Made by a program: the position numbers and the translations under genes. The notes under the pieces are model-generated. The model was not told where the DNA came from, made no database searches, and saw nothing but the letters and a program-made list of their open reading frames with translations. From assembly GCA_025352905.1 (NCBI GenBank), contig JANXRX010000187.1, positions 1 through 32,038 on the forward strand: DNA of 32,038 nucleotides, written 5' to 3'. Numbering within the stretch: the first letter of the stretch is position 1; the number at the start of each line of letters is the position of its first letter. Origin of the DNA: Bacteroidota bacterium (lineage in GTDB: Bacteria > Bacteroidota > Bacteroidia > Chitinophagales > Chitinophagaceae). Of the stretch, positions 25,179-32,038 are shown piece after piece.

Positions 25179-25512
25179 ACTGCTTAAGCTTCTGCATACT
25201 GATTGGTTTCTCCAATTGCGCAAATCCGGTTCCGTTGCCGGTAACCGCAAAGACAGAGGCTTCATGTGCGCTGATCAGTGTGATTAAAAGTGATGGATAA
25301 GCCATTTGTATTGCATGCGCTTTGCTCCACCCAAGACCATCCGGCAGGTTATCATCGAGAAAAAGGATATCGGGATGTCCTTCAGCGAGTTTTTGCATGC
25401 CTTCTGACAGGGAATACGCGCTATCCACATCAAAATTCCTGCGCATGAGCAGCCTGGATAAAAGCAGGCACTGGTCTTGTTCGTCGTCAATGATCAACAC
25501 TTTCCGGTTCAT
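25165..25512 (-). CDS. Single-domain response regulator
   Basis: A 115-residue receiver domain with no output domain. The acidic pocket is D9/D10 (IIDDEQD), the phosphoacceptor is D53 in FLDDNLPDG, the switch serine is S81 in ISAHE, and K102 in EKPIS is the conserved lysine. All receiver residues are intact, so phosphorylation is expected. No histidine kinase or phosphotransfer partner is in the window, making it an orphan. It is divergent from the DGPF gene at 25708 across a 195-bp gap and overlaps the end of the membrane-protein gene by 14 bp. Confidence 0.85.
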   Translation of the reverse strand: MNRKVLIIDDEQDQCLLLSRLLMRRNFDVDSAYSLSEGMQKLAEGHPDILFLDDNLPDGLGWSKAHAIQMAYPSLLITLISAHEASVFAVTGNGTGFAQLEKPISMQKLKQFIGQ

Positions 25513-25707
25513 ACCCGTATATCTGCAAAATCATGCCATTGGTGATTGTGGAAGATACTGCTCAACCTGTCGCCTGTTTAATGAAAATGGTTATAAATCA
25601 ACCAGTAATAGCTTTTTTTTACTGCAATGTCCGGTTTTTGATTGCATCGATGTCTTACTTTTATAGACAGGACAACCTGAACATCCACACTTTAACACGA
25701 CAAAATC

Positions 25708-26067
25708 ATGGAAAAATTTATGCTGATCATTCGGGAGGATTTGAGCAAGCTGGGTAAGATGACCGACGAAGAGCGGTTCGCTAATATACCCATGATGCTA
25801 AAGTGGGTTGATTCACTAATCGAAAGCGGCAACTATATTAAGGGAGAACCCTTGTTAATTAAAGGTAAATATGTTAGTAAGGATCAGATCCTTTCAGATG
25901 GCCCGTTCATTGAAGCGACCGAGGGAATCTCGGGATATGAAATTATCAGGGCGGAAAGTCTTGAGCAGGCAGCTGCCATTGCCCAAAATTGTCCGTTAGT
26001 GCAGAAGGGGTTGGCGGTGAGAGAAGTTCGCCCGATTGCCTCCATACACAGCGTGGATAATGAGTGA
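25708..26067 (+). CDS. DGPF (YCII-related) domain protein paired with ECF sigma factor
   Basis: A 119-residue ferredoxin-like-fold protein of the YCII/DGPF family. The name-giving DGPF is at residues 64-67 (LSDGPFIEATEGISGYEII), followed by the second helix SLEQAAAIAQNCPL and a C-terminal V-R-E-V-R-P-I strand. Proteins of this type are regularly encoded beside ECF42 sigma factors and were described as part of their regulon in actinomycetes; their biochemical role is unclear. The stop overlaps the sigma-factor start by 8 bp, implying coupled translation. Confidence 0.85.
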   Translation: MEKFMLIIREDLSKLGKMTDEERFANIPMMLKWVDSLIESGNYIKGEPLLIKGKYVSKDQILSDGPFIEATEGISGYEIIRAESLEQAAAIAQNCPLVQKGLAVREVRPIASIHSVDNE

Positions 26068-27196
26068 TGTTACCAAACATATCGAAGCTATTTATCGGGA
26101 AAAGTTCGGTCAGTTAATCGCCCTTACTCTACAAAGGTTCCCGGGTTTAGGTATTGAGTCGGTGGAAGATATTGTACAGGAAACTTTTGCTGAGGCACAG
26201 ACCCGGTGGCCAGAGCAGGGCTTGCCGGAGAATCCATCGGGATGGCTATATACAGCCTGCAAAAACAAATCTATCAATCTGCTTAAAAAAAATGCCAGGA
26301 TTGAAAATCTATCCGCCGCCGAAAACATGGCAGCGGATGAAGATGAGATTACTGAATATGGATTTAAAGATGCCCAATTACTGATGTTAGTGGCCTGCTG
26401 CCATCCACAGCTTCCTCCAAAAACACAAGTAATATTGGCCCTCAAATATTCCGCTAACCTGAAAGTTGAAAATATTGCTCTACAGTTTGGAGTAGGATTG
26501 GACTCGGTGGAAAAAACGCTGTATCGGGCAAGACAAAAATTAAAAACTGAGGCTTTGATTTTGTCGGCCGGAGGCTATGGCTATTCCCGGGAGCGGCTTT
26601 CGATCGTCCATAAAGTGATTTATCTCATCTTTAATGAAGGCTATAGACAACCGGGAGAAAAGATAAATCAGGGAAGGAGACTCTGCGAAGACGCGCTCAC
26701 GCTAAATAAATATTTGCTCGATAGCAAGTGGTGCAACCCTGAAACCAAGGCGTTACAATCGCTTATGTTGTTTAATATGGCCCGGTTTAATACCCGGTTT
26801 GATGTGGAAGGCAATGCCATTGAGTTGGAGTATCAAAACAGGGACCATTGGGACCGCACAGTGATCCAACTTGCGCATCAGTTATTGGTTGAGTCGGAAG
26901 ACACCCAGTTTTCGCCTTACCACCTGGAAGCCGCTATTGCCTTTGTACACTGTTCGGCAAAGAAGCTTGAAGACACGGACTGGGCGGCAATTTGTAAATA
27001 TTATGAAGTCCTGCTAAAAGTTTACCCAAGCCCTTTTGCCGAAATAAATTATGCGGTGGCCTTGCAATACAATCACCAGGACATAAAAGCATTCCGCATC
27101 CTGATGGACCTTAATCAAAATCCATATTTTAATAAACTTCCCATTCTTGCTACTTCCATTCACAAATATTATCTACGCATGGGCAAAAATCAATGA
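26060..27196 (+). CDS. ECF42-like RNA polymerase sigma factor with long C-terminal domain
   Basis: A 378-residue extracytoplasmic-function sigma factor from the ATG at 26060, which overlaps the DGPF stop. Region 2 lies at about 10-80 (ESVEDIVQETFAEA, NPSGWLYTACKNKSINLLKK), region 4 at about 113-170 (QVILALKYSANLKVENIALQF then SVEKTLYRARQKL). The extra ~200-residue helical C-terminal domain begins YSRERLSIVHKVIYLIFNEG and includes a tetratricopeptide-like part (AEINYAVALQYN). Fusion to this domain and the DGPF partner are the hallmarks of ECF42; there is no anti-sigma factor nearby. The C-terminal domain is thought to regulate activity in this group. The signal is unknown. Confidence 0.88.
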   Translation: MSDVTKHIEAIYREKFGQLIALTLQRFPGLGIESVEDIVQETFAEAQTRWPEQGLPENPSGWLYTACKNKSINLLKKNARIENLSAAENMAADEDEITEYGFKDAQLLMLVACCHPQLPPKTQVILALKYSANLKVENIALQFGVGLDSVEKTLYRARQKLKTEALILSAGGYGYSRERLSIVHKVIYLIFNEGYRQPGEKINQGRRLCEDALTLNKYLLDSKWCNPETKALQSLMLFNMARFNTRFDVEGNAIELEYQNRDHWDRTVIQLAHQLLVESEDTQFSPYHLEAAIAFVHCSAKKLEDTDWAAICKYYEVLLKVYPSPFAEINYAVALQYNHQDIKAFRILMDLNQNPYFNKLPILATSIHKYYLRMGKNQ

Positions 27197-27227
27197 GTAC
27201 AACATTTTCATCACTAAACCAAAGACA

Positions 27228-27674
27228 ATGAAAACAATGAAAATCTCAACTATCCTTTTTATGGTTTGGATAGCCATGTGTTCCTATCCCTGTTTTGCAC
27301 AAAAATCAGGGGATGTTTTGAAACACAAAAAGGCCATTAAAGAATATTATGCTGCTTATGAAAAAAAAGACTGGCATATAATGGAACAGATTCTGTCTCC
27401 GGGGTTTACTTTCACCAGTCCGGCCGGTGATGATCATATTAATCTGAAGCTATACAAAGAAAGGTGTTGGCCAAATGCGCTAAAAACCAAAAGGTTTGAA
27501 ATAGTAAACCTGATTGTTGAAGGCGATGATGCCTTTGCAACCTATAATGGCTGGACAACAGACGGCAAGCTGTTTCGGAACACAGAGCGTTTTAAATTTA
27601 AAGACGATAAAATAACAGAGAATGAATGTTTCTTTGGGCCAGGTGTAAGTTTTCCAAATAATACCAAAAAGTAA
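27228..27674 (+). CDS. Secreted NTF2/SnoaL-like protein
   Basis: A 148-residue protein from the ATG at 27228 (an ATG at 27237 is equally possible). Signal peptide to about residue 24 (CSYPCFA before QKS). The mature part follows the SnoaL/NTF2-like pattern: IKEYYAAYEKKDWHIMEQIL as the first helices, FTFTSPAGDDHIN, a strand EIVNLIVEGDDAFATYN and the final FKFKDDKITENECFFG. Members bind small molecules or act as isomerases or hydrolases; the role is unknown. It begins 32 bp after the sigma-factor stop and may be in the same transcript. Confidence 0.72.
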   Translation: MKTMKISTILFMVWIAMCSYPCFAQKSGDVLKHKKAIKEYYAAYEKKDWHIMEQILSPGFTFTSPAGDDHINLKLYKERCWPNALKTKRFEIVNLIVEGDDAFATYNGWTTDGKLFRNTERFKFKDDKITENECFFGPGVSFPNNTKK

Positions 27675-27857
27675 AATTGAAGCGTAAGATATCCCAGGCT
27701 GATTGCGTTTCAAGCATGTAGGACTGCTGATTTTTCTGATAATTCATTTGAATTCTACCCAAAAAAATATATGGGTTAGTTAAAGGATTATTTATCACCT
27801 TAGCTAAAAAGTACTGTAAAAGAGTCAATAGAAAAATCATTTTACAAGAATATTCTT

Positions 27858-30029
27858 ATGCCTACAAAAACAATCTCCCTGTTTACAGCATTTGCATGTA
27901 TGTTGATGCTATGCAGTTTCGTAATATCCTATTCATCTGATAAAAAAGAACAGGAGAATAAGATAGAGCAGAGAATTGTTTACAACAAGAAAAAACATAG
28001 CATAAAGTTATCATGGCAGGCATTCGGCTCTTCGGGAAATTATGTAGTCACAAGAGGGGGCAGCCGCCTCGCATCAGATTTTGTGTTGGTGGGTTCGACT
28101 TCCGGATTGGCATTTACCGATAGTAAGCCAAATGCAGATAAGTACGAGAACTACTATAAAATTACCCGTAACGCCATTACAATAATACTTTCATTAGAGA
28201 ACCAAATTTTTGGCGACAATATATATTTATACGATAGAAAATTTGAAAAAGCAGAAACCGCGAGAAACGAAATTAATTCGCACTTTAGTTCGATTGGTCT
28301 GAGCGGATCAAATGGCGAGTGGACCACAAAACGTCAGGCCTATTATTTCAAAGCAAATGTTGATGGTCAGACTTATGATCCGGGCGGGTCAGGTTCTGCA
28401 TCATCGGCAGAGGCGAACTCAATAGAATTGGGATTCTACGCTCACATTGGAGGCTTGGGCAAAGTACCGTCAGATGTTAAATTGGGTTCTATATTCACGA
28501 GACCGCACCTTTCGGGCGGGGCAAATGCTACGTGCACATTTTGGCGCTCTGTGGAAAATGTAACCGTGATGAGGGATTTTGCCTGGACAGTTTCCCAATC
28601 AACCAGTGCACGAAGAATGCTGATTGAAGGCACTTCGAAATATATTTCAGATGTTGGAAATACGAACTTTTGGGGCAGCGGTGGTTTTATTGCCGATACC
28701 CGTTACACATTATCCAGGCCAAACTGGGGTGGACAACAACAATGGTACACGAGAAATACTATTTTCCCCTCAGGCTCGGGAGCGATGGGCGGGGCATATA
28801 ATATGGTTTGGCAAGGTTGCATCAATCCTCCAGAAGCTGATAATAAAAATTCTCCGGTTCCTACTACACCTGTTATCAGAGAAAAACCTTTCCTTTTTAT
28901 AGATAAAGATGGCGAATACAAAGTGTTTGTTCCCACATGGCAAAAGGATAGAATAGGTGTTTCCTGGTCGTCAACAGACATCGGCGAAGGCAAAATTCAG
29001 GATTTGCTTACACACTGGTATGTTGCGAAAGAAGGCGACACCGATGTAGAAATCAATAGGGCACTAAAATCTGGCAAAAATATATTTTTCACCCCCGGAC
29101 ATTACTCACTAAATGCCCCTATTCAAGTAAATAGAACAGATGCAGTACTTCTGGGTGCCGGTATAGCCTCAGTAACGCTGGAGCCTACTGAGAAAAACAC
29201 CTGGGGATGTATTTATGCTGATGATAAGGATGGAATTATCATTGCAGGGCTTCTTATGGATTCATTCAATAGTACAACTTACCAGGTTAGAATTGGTAAC
29301 GAAGGAGCGGGCGCAGACCATTCTGCAAATCCTATCTTGCTCGCAGACATCACTTGCAGAGTGGGCGGGGTTCAATCAAAAAACATTCAGATACATACTT
29401 CTATGCAGATAAACAGCAGCCATGTGGTGGGCGACCACTTCTGGTTATGGCGTGCCGACCATGGTTCGCAACGCGGCGGAAGTGTACGTTGGGTAAGAGA
29501 CAGATGTAAAAACGGACTTATCGTTACGGGCAATGATGTTACGCTTTATGGCCTGTTTGCTGAACACTATCAGGAATATGAAGTGCTATGGCTGGGAGAA
29601 CGCGGCAGAACCTATTTCTTACAAAACGAACCTCCTTACGATGCCCCAAATCAAGCAAGTTGGAGCAGTCAGGGAAGCAGGGTTGATGGTTATGCATCAT
29701 TCAAGGTAGCCAATACTGTAAAAGAACATTATAGTATTGGAATGGGCTCATACGCAGTTTTCACAGGAACTGATGGCAATGTGAACAACAGAAATAGCTT
29801 TGAAATACCTAATAGCCCGAATGTGAAACTTGAGAAAATGTGTATCACTCGTTTTTCGGGTCCGGGTAATATTCAAAACGTTATCAATGGTGTCGGTGGT
29901 AGCACAGCAACTGGTGTAAAACGTGTGGCATCTTACAACAATGGAACGGGTACACAACCTTACAACGAAGAATTTGATTTGCCCAATCGTCAATCATATC
30001 CTGTGTATATTGTTATGGACAATAACTAA
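27858..30029 (+). CDS. Large secreted parallel beta-helix protein
   Basis: A 723-residue exported protein (signal peptide about 1-25). Residues ~37-104 resemble a fibronectin-III-like module (IKLSWQAFGSSGNYVV, YENYYKITRN). The rest reads as a beta-helix: TFWRSVENVTV, QQQWYTRNTIF, TPVIREKPFLFID (~337), HWYVAKEGDTDVEINRAL (~385), FWLWRADHG (~524), NDVTLYGLFAEHYQEYEVLW (~556) and GERGRTYFLQNEPPYD. These phrases match, from memory, a family of secreted proteins frequent in actinomycetes and often labelled adenylyl cyclase or coagulation factor 5/8 type, without a cyclase domain. Probably acts on extracellular polysaccharide (inference from fold). Its codons look more AT-rich than those of the neighbours, and it abuts a truncated VOC gene, both suggesting acquisition by transfer. 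Confidence 0.75.
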   Translation: MPTKTISLFTAFACMLMLCSFVISYSSDKKEQENKIEQRIVYNKKKHSIKLSWQAFGSSGNYVVTRGGSRLASDFVLVGSTSGLAFTDSKPNADKYENYYKITRNAITIILSLENQIFGDNIYLYDRKFEKAETARNEINSHFSSIGLSGSNGEWTTKRQAYYFKANVDGQTYDPGGSGSASSAEANSIELGFYAHIGGLGKVPSDVKLGSIFTRPHLSGGANATCTFWRSVENVTVMRDFAWTVSQSTSARRMLIEGTSKYISDVGNTNFWGSGGFIADTRYTLSRPNWGGQQQWYTRNTIFPSGSGAMGGAYNMVWQGCINPPEADNKNSPVPTTPVIREKPFLFIDKDGEYKVFVPTWQKDRIGVSWSSTDIGEGKIQDLLTHWYVAKEGDTDVEINRALKSGKNIFFTPGHYSLNAPIQVNRTDAVLLGAGIASVTLEPTEKNTWGCIYADDKDGIIIAGLLMDSFNSTTYQVRIGNEGAGADHSANPILLADITCRVGGVQSKNIQIHTSMQINSSHVVGDHFWLWRADHGSQRGGSVRWVRDRCKNGLIVTGNDVTLYGLFAEHYQEYEVLWLGERGRTYFLQNEPPYDAPNQASWSSQGSRVDGYASFKVANTVKEHYSIGMGSYAVFTGTDGNVNNRNSFEIPNSPNVKLEKMCITRFSGPGNIQNVINGVGGSTATGVKRVASYNNGTGTQPYNEEFDLPNRQSYPVYIVMDNN

Positions 30030-30031
30030 GT

Positions 30032-30067
30032 CAAACGGCACCATTTGAAGACAAATGCTGCCGTTTG
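30032..30067. repeat. Hairpin at the junction of the beta-helix gene and the truncated VOC gene
   Basis: CAAACGGCA (30032-30040) pairs with TGCCGTTTG (30059-30067), and CATTTG (30042-30047) with CAAATG (30052-30057) around AAGA, giving a 16-position stem with one C-C mismatch. The right arm is VOC coding sequence, so the left arm is an inverted copy of it. No T-run follows. It could be a terminator for the beta-helix gene or a palindrome formed at a recombination breakpoint. Confidence 0.65.
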
Positions 30068-30293
30068 CTTTGGCGGAACAGAAGTATTTTTCTGTAAAAA
30101 CGACCAAGGCAGTCCCGCAACATGGATCAGTCTGATGGTAGATGATGTGGACGCGTATTATGAGCAGATCAAATATACCGGCGCAAAGATTCTACATCAG
30201 CCGGATACAAAACCCTGGTCCATGCGCGAGATACTGGTAGAGTGTCCTGATGGACATATCTTTCGCATTGGTCATAACACAAACTGTGATTAA
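30045..30293 (+). pseudogene. 5'-truncated VOC (glyoxalase/bleomycin-resistance) gene
   Basis: The frame encodes AAVCFGGTEVFFCKN, WISLMVDDVDAYYEQIKYTG and the terminal CPDGHIFRIGHN, which are the second half of a VOC beta-alpha-beta-beta-beta domain. About 45 N-terminal residues usual for the family are missing, and there is no ATG: the only possible start is a TTG at 30045 inside a strong hairpin. Upstream, the same reading frame runs straight back to the stop codon of the beta-helix gene at 30027-30029, with no remnant of the missing part. Most likely a gene cut off at its 5' end by the event that placed the beta-helix gene here. An intact VOC gene follows after 9 bp. Confidence 0.7.
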
Positions 30294-30302
30294 AAAGGCA
30301 TC

Positions 30303-30674
30303 ATGAAAATAATTCCTCTTTTAAAAGTCCGCGATATGGGCGCAGCAATCAGGCATTATACGCAAGTGCTGGATTTTGTGATCCTGTGGAGCGATGAACC
30401 CGCCACGCCTACGCTCATGGACTTAGGGCATGAAGAAATAGAATTGCAGGTAACCACCGGCGAGAGTGACCGATTGTTCTGCGCGGTTGTGAACGTGTAT
30501 GTGGACGATGTGGATAGTCGTTTTGCAACATACAAAGCGCGTGGATTAAACACTTCTGCAAAACCTCAATCGCCTGTACATCAAGGGCCTGTTGACCAGA
30601 GCTGGGGGAGACGGGAATTTTATGTGACAGATGCAGACGGCAATACCTTGCGTTTTTCTCAACCCATCAATTAA
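30303..30674 (+). CDS. VOC family protein (glyoxalase/bleomycin-resistance-like)
   Basis: A 123-residue protein with one complete VOC module pair: IIPLLKVRDMGAAIRHYTQVLDF at the start, LMDLGHEEIELQV in the middle, VNVYVDDVDSRFATYKARGL opening the second half and REFYVTDADGNTLRFSQP at the end. Length and ends match bleomycin-resistance / glyoxalase-like dimeric VOC proteins, so it appears intact. E in REFYVTD and H in LGHEE are candidate metal ligands. Substrate unknown. It starts 9 bp after the truncated VOC frame. Confidence 0.88.
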   Translation: MKIIPLLKVRDMGAAIRHYTQVLDFVILWSDEPATPTLMDLGHEEIELQVTTGESDRLFCAVVNVYVDDVDSRFATYKARGLNTSAKPQSPVHQGPVDQSWGRREFYVTDADGNTLRFSQPIN

Positions 30675-30715
30675 TTAAGATAGATAAGCTTGTTTTCCCA
30701 CAAACTGATAAGGGC

Positions 30716-30817
30716 ATGACATACGAACTTGCCTTGGTCAAAGTGCCCGGCAATTACATCTGCCCGGGAAAAATGAAACTGGAAGAACTGTATGAAGATT
30801 TCCTACCTACCTTGTAA
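30716..30817 (+). CDS. Possible 33-residue ORF or gene remnant
   Basis: ATG at 30716 to TAA at 30815 encodes a 33-residue peptide beginning MTYELALVKVPGNY and ending LEELYEDFLPTL. The amino-acid composition looks protein-like, and the frame stays open upstream into the 3' end of the VOC gene without an obvious start. It may be the C-terminal remnant of a lost gene or a chance frame. No family recognised. The dipeptidase start is 4 bp after its stop. Confidence 0.25.
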   Translation: MTYELALVKVPGNYICPGKMKLEELYEDFLPTL

Positions 30818-30821
30818 CTTT

Positions 30822-32038
30822 ATGAAAACCGGGAAATCAAACGCTATGTATAGAATATATTCCAAACAAACCAGGAGAAGTTTTTTGAGCAATGTTACAG
30901 GCGCCGGAGCTGCAATAGCGTTAACTCCATTTGCTTCCTGGGCTTTAGACGATATTGACCCAAGAGTGGCCGCGATCATAGCCGGCATGATCAGCATCGA
31001 CTCGCACAATCATATCGACGTTCCTTTGGTTACGGCAGAAGTTCCCGGACCTGTTATTGATTTAGCCGGAGATATGAAGTTATCAGGTTTCTCTGCCGTA
31101 TGCATGACGTTTGCAGTTGATTATCAAAAACTCCCAAATCCCGAGGACGGCTATGAGCGGTTCAAAAACGGGTTGGCTTCCATGGATCAGCAATTGTTGA
31201 ACAATAACATCAAGCGGTCGCTGACTATGAAGGACCTGCGTGCCGCCCATGAAAAGCGACAGCCAACTGTTATTCAATCAGTGGAGGGTGGGCATTTTCT
31301 TAATGGGAAAATTGAGCGGATTGAAGAAGCTTATAAACGGGGATTAAGGCATATTACGCTGTTGCATGATAATGATGCTTCAGTCCCGCTGGGAGATATT
31401 TATACCAATCCGGCAAAATGGGGTGGCTTAACTGCTTTCGGTGCTGAAGTTATCAAAGAGTGCAACCGCCTGGGTATAGTTGTTGATCTTACCCATGCCA
31501 ATCCGGAGATGGTTACTGCCGCCATAAAATTGTCTGCCCATCCGGTGATCCTTTCCCATACCGGGCTTGATAGCCGCTTAGGTCAAAATGAAAATATGGC
31601 ACGTATGATGCGTCCCAGGCTGATCAGTAAAGAACAGGCCAAACAGGTAGCCGATGCAGGCGGCGTGATTGGTGTTTGGACCCACCTTGCAGATTCAGCC
31701 GAAGAGTATGTACTTAATATCCGGGCATTGGTAGATGTAGCGGGGATAGACCATGTATGTATCGGCACGGATACTAAGCTAACTCCTTCCTACAGGCCAG
31801 GTAGTTTTCCTGGTAAACCCGCTGACGCTGCACTCCAGTCCGGGGGTAATCGCCCAGATGGCAACGGACAAAACAAGCTAAGGGTAGGTGAACGTACCAA
31901 TCTTGTATGGAACGACCAGAAACTGGGATTCTATTATACTGTCGTGGATGCCATGTTAAAAGCCGGTTTTACAAAAGAAGAGATAGGAAAGATAGGTGGT
32001 GGCAACTTTTGCCGCATATTCGATGTAGTGACAAAGGG
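30822..32038 (+). CDS. Membrane dipeptidase (M19 family), Tat-exported, partial
   Basis: The frame is open to the window edge, giving 405 complete residues. Zinc dipeptidase of family M19 (renal-dipeptidase-like). A Tat signal is visible: R18-R19 in QTRRSFLSN followed by a hydrophobic AGAAIALTPFASWA. Metal-site segments: DSHNHID (H62, H64), SVEGG with the bridging glutamate, VDLTHAN and ILSHTGL with the two histidines, and CIGTDT. The first motif is HxH where the classical family has HxD. Start could be ATG 30822 or 30846; both keep the Tat motif. It probably cleaves dipeptides in the periplasm. The C-terminus lies beyond the window. Confidence 0.88.
   Translation, partial: MKTGKSNAMYRIYSKQTRRSFLSNVTGAGAAIALTPFASWALDDIDPRVAAIIAGMISIDSHNHIDVPLVTAEVPGPVIDLAGDMKLSGFSAVCMTFAVDYQKLPNPEDGYERFKNGLASMDQQLLNNNIKRSLTMKDLRAAHEKRQPTVIQSVEGGHFLNGKIERIEEAYKRGLRHITLLHDNDASVPLGDIYTNPAKWGGLTAFGAEVIKECNRLGIVVDLTHANPEMVTAAIKLSAHPVILSHTGLDSRLGQNENMARMMRPRLISKEQAKQVADAGGVIGVWTHLADSAEEYVLNIRALVDVAGIDHVCIGTDTKLTPSYRPGSFPGKPADAALQSGGNRPDGNGQNKLRVGERTNLVWNDQKLGFYYTVVDAMLKAGFTKEEIGKIGGGNFCRIFDVVTK

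Noticed and set aside
25533-25757. Plus-strand frame starting MPLVIVEDTAQ, resembling a response-regulator N-terminus
   Set aside because: The rest shows no receiver pattern and it overlaps the DGPF start; similarity is coincidental.

Overview
The window looks like chromosomal DNA of a Bacteroidota bacterium, most likely a Chitinophagaceae-like soil or freshwater organism (inference). Reasons: several intergenic gaps carry the Bacteroidota-type -7 element TAnnTTTG, Shine-Dalgarno sequences are mostly absent, and the protein families (DUF2911, YjlB-type cupin, ECF42-like sigma factor with a DGPF protein, several secreted peptidases) fit that group. No tRNA, rRNA, CRISPR array, transposase or phage gene was seen.

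Layout. 1-310: an 18-bp-arm inverted repeat at the very start, then an AT-rich gap. 311-7612: a cysteine-synthase-family enzyme, a secreted M28 peptidase, a UDP-galactopyranose-mutase-like flavoprotein, an ElaA-type acetyltransferase and uvrA. 7613-13123: the metabolic core of the window, a methionine locus. A promoter and SAM-I riboswitch precede a trans-sulfuration PLP enzyme. A second candidate promoter, a 27-residue leader peptide with three consecutive Cys codons and an overlapping hairpin precede metY, metX and homoserine dehydrogenase. Homoserine dehydrogenase makes homoserine, MetX acetylates it, and MetY or the trans-sulfuration enzyme adds sulfur. The locus therefore appears to sense SAM at its head and, by inference, cysteine in its middle.

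13124-20608: PAP2 phosphatase, NPP-type phosphodiesterase, a possible 46-residue small protein coupled to a secreted hypothetical, a secreted M28 peptidase with a small secreted protein, then a secreted repeat protein and an Ig-like lipoprotein. An intrinsic terminator lies inside the signal-peptide codons of that lipoprotein. 20609-25512: an acidic miniprotein, a 39-bp REP-like palindrome, an aromatic-ring-hydroxylase-type monooxygenase, a YjlB-like cupin, a cyclophilin-fold DUF3830-like protein, a DUF2911 protein, a small membrane protein and an orphan response regulator.

25513-32038: a DGPF (YCII) protein translationally overlapping an ECF42-like sigma factor, an NTF2/SnoaL-like secreted protein, a large beta-helix protein of a type I mainly associate with actinomycetes, a 5'-truncated VOC gene whose start forms one arm of a hairpin, an intact VOC protein, a possible short ORF and a Tat-exported M19 dipeptidase that runs off the window.

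The most interesting element is the Cys-rich leader peptide and hairpin upstream of metY (9353-9453), followed by the terminator embedded in the lipoprotein signal sequence (19525-19564).
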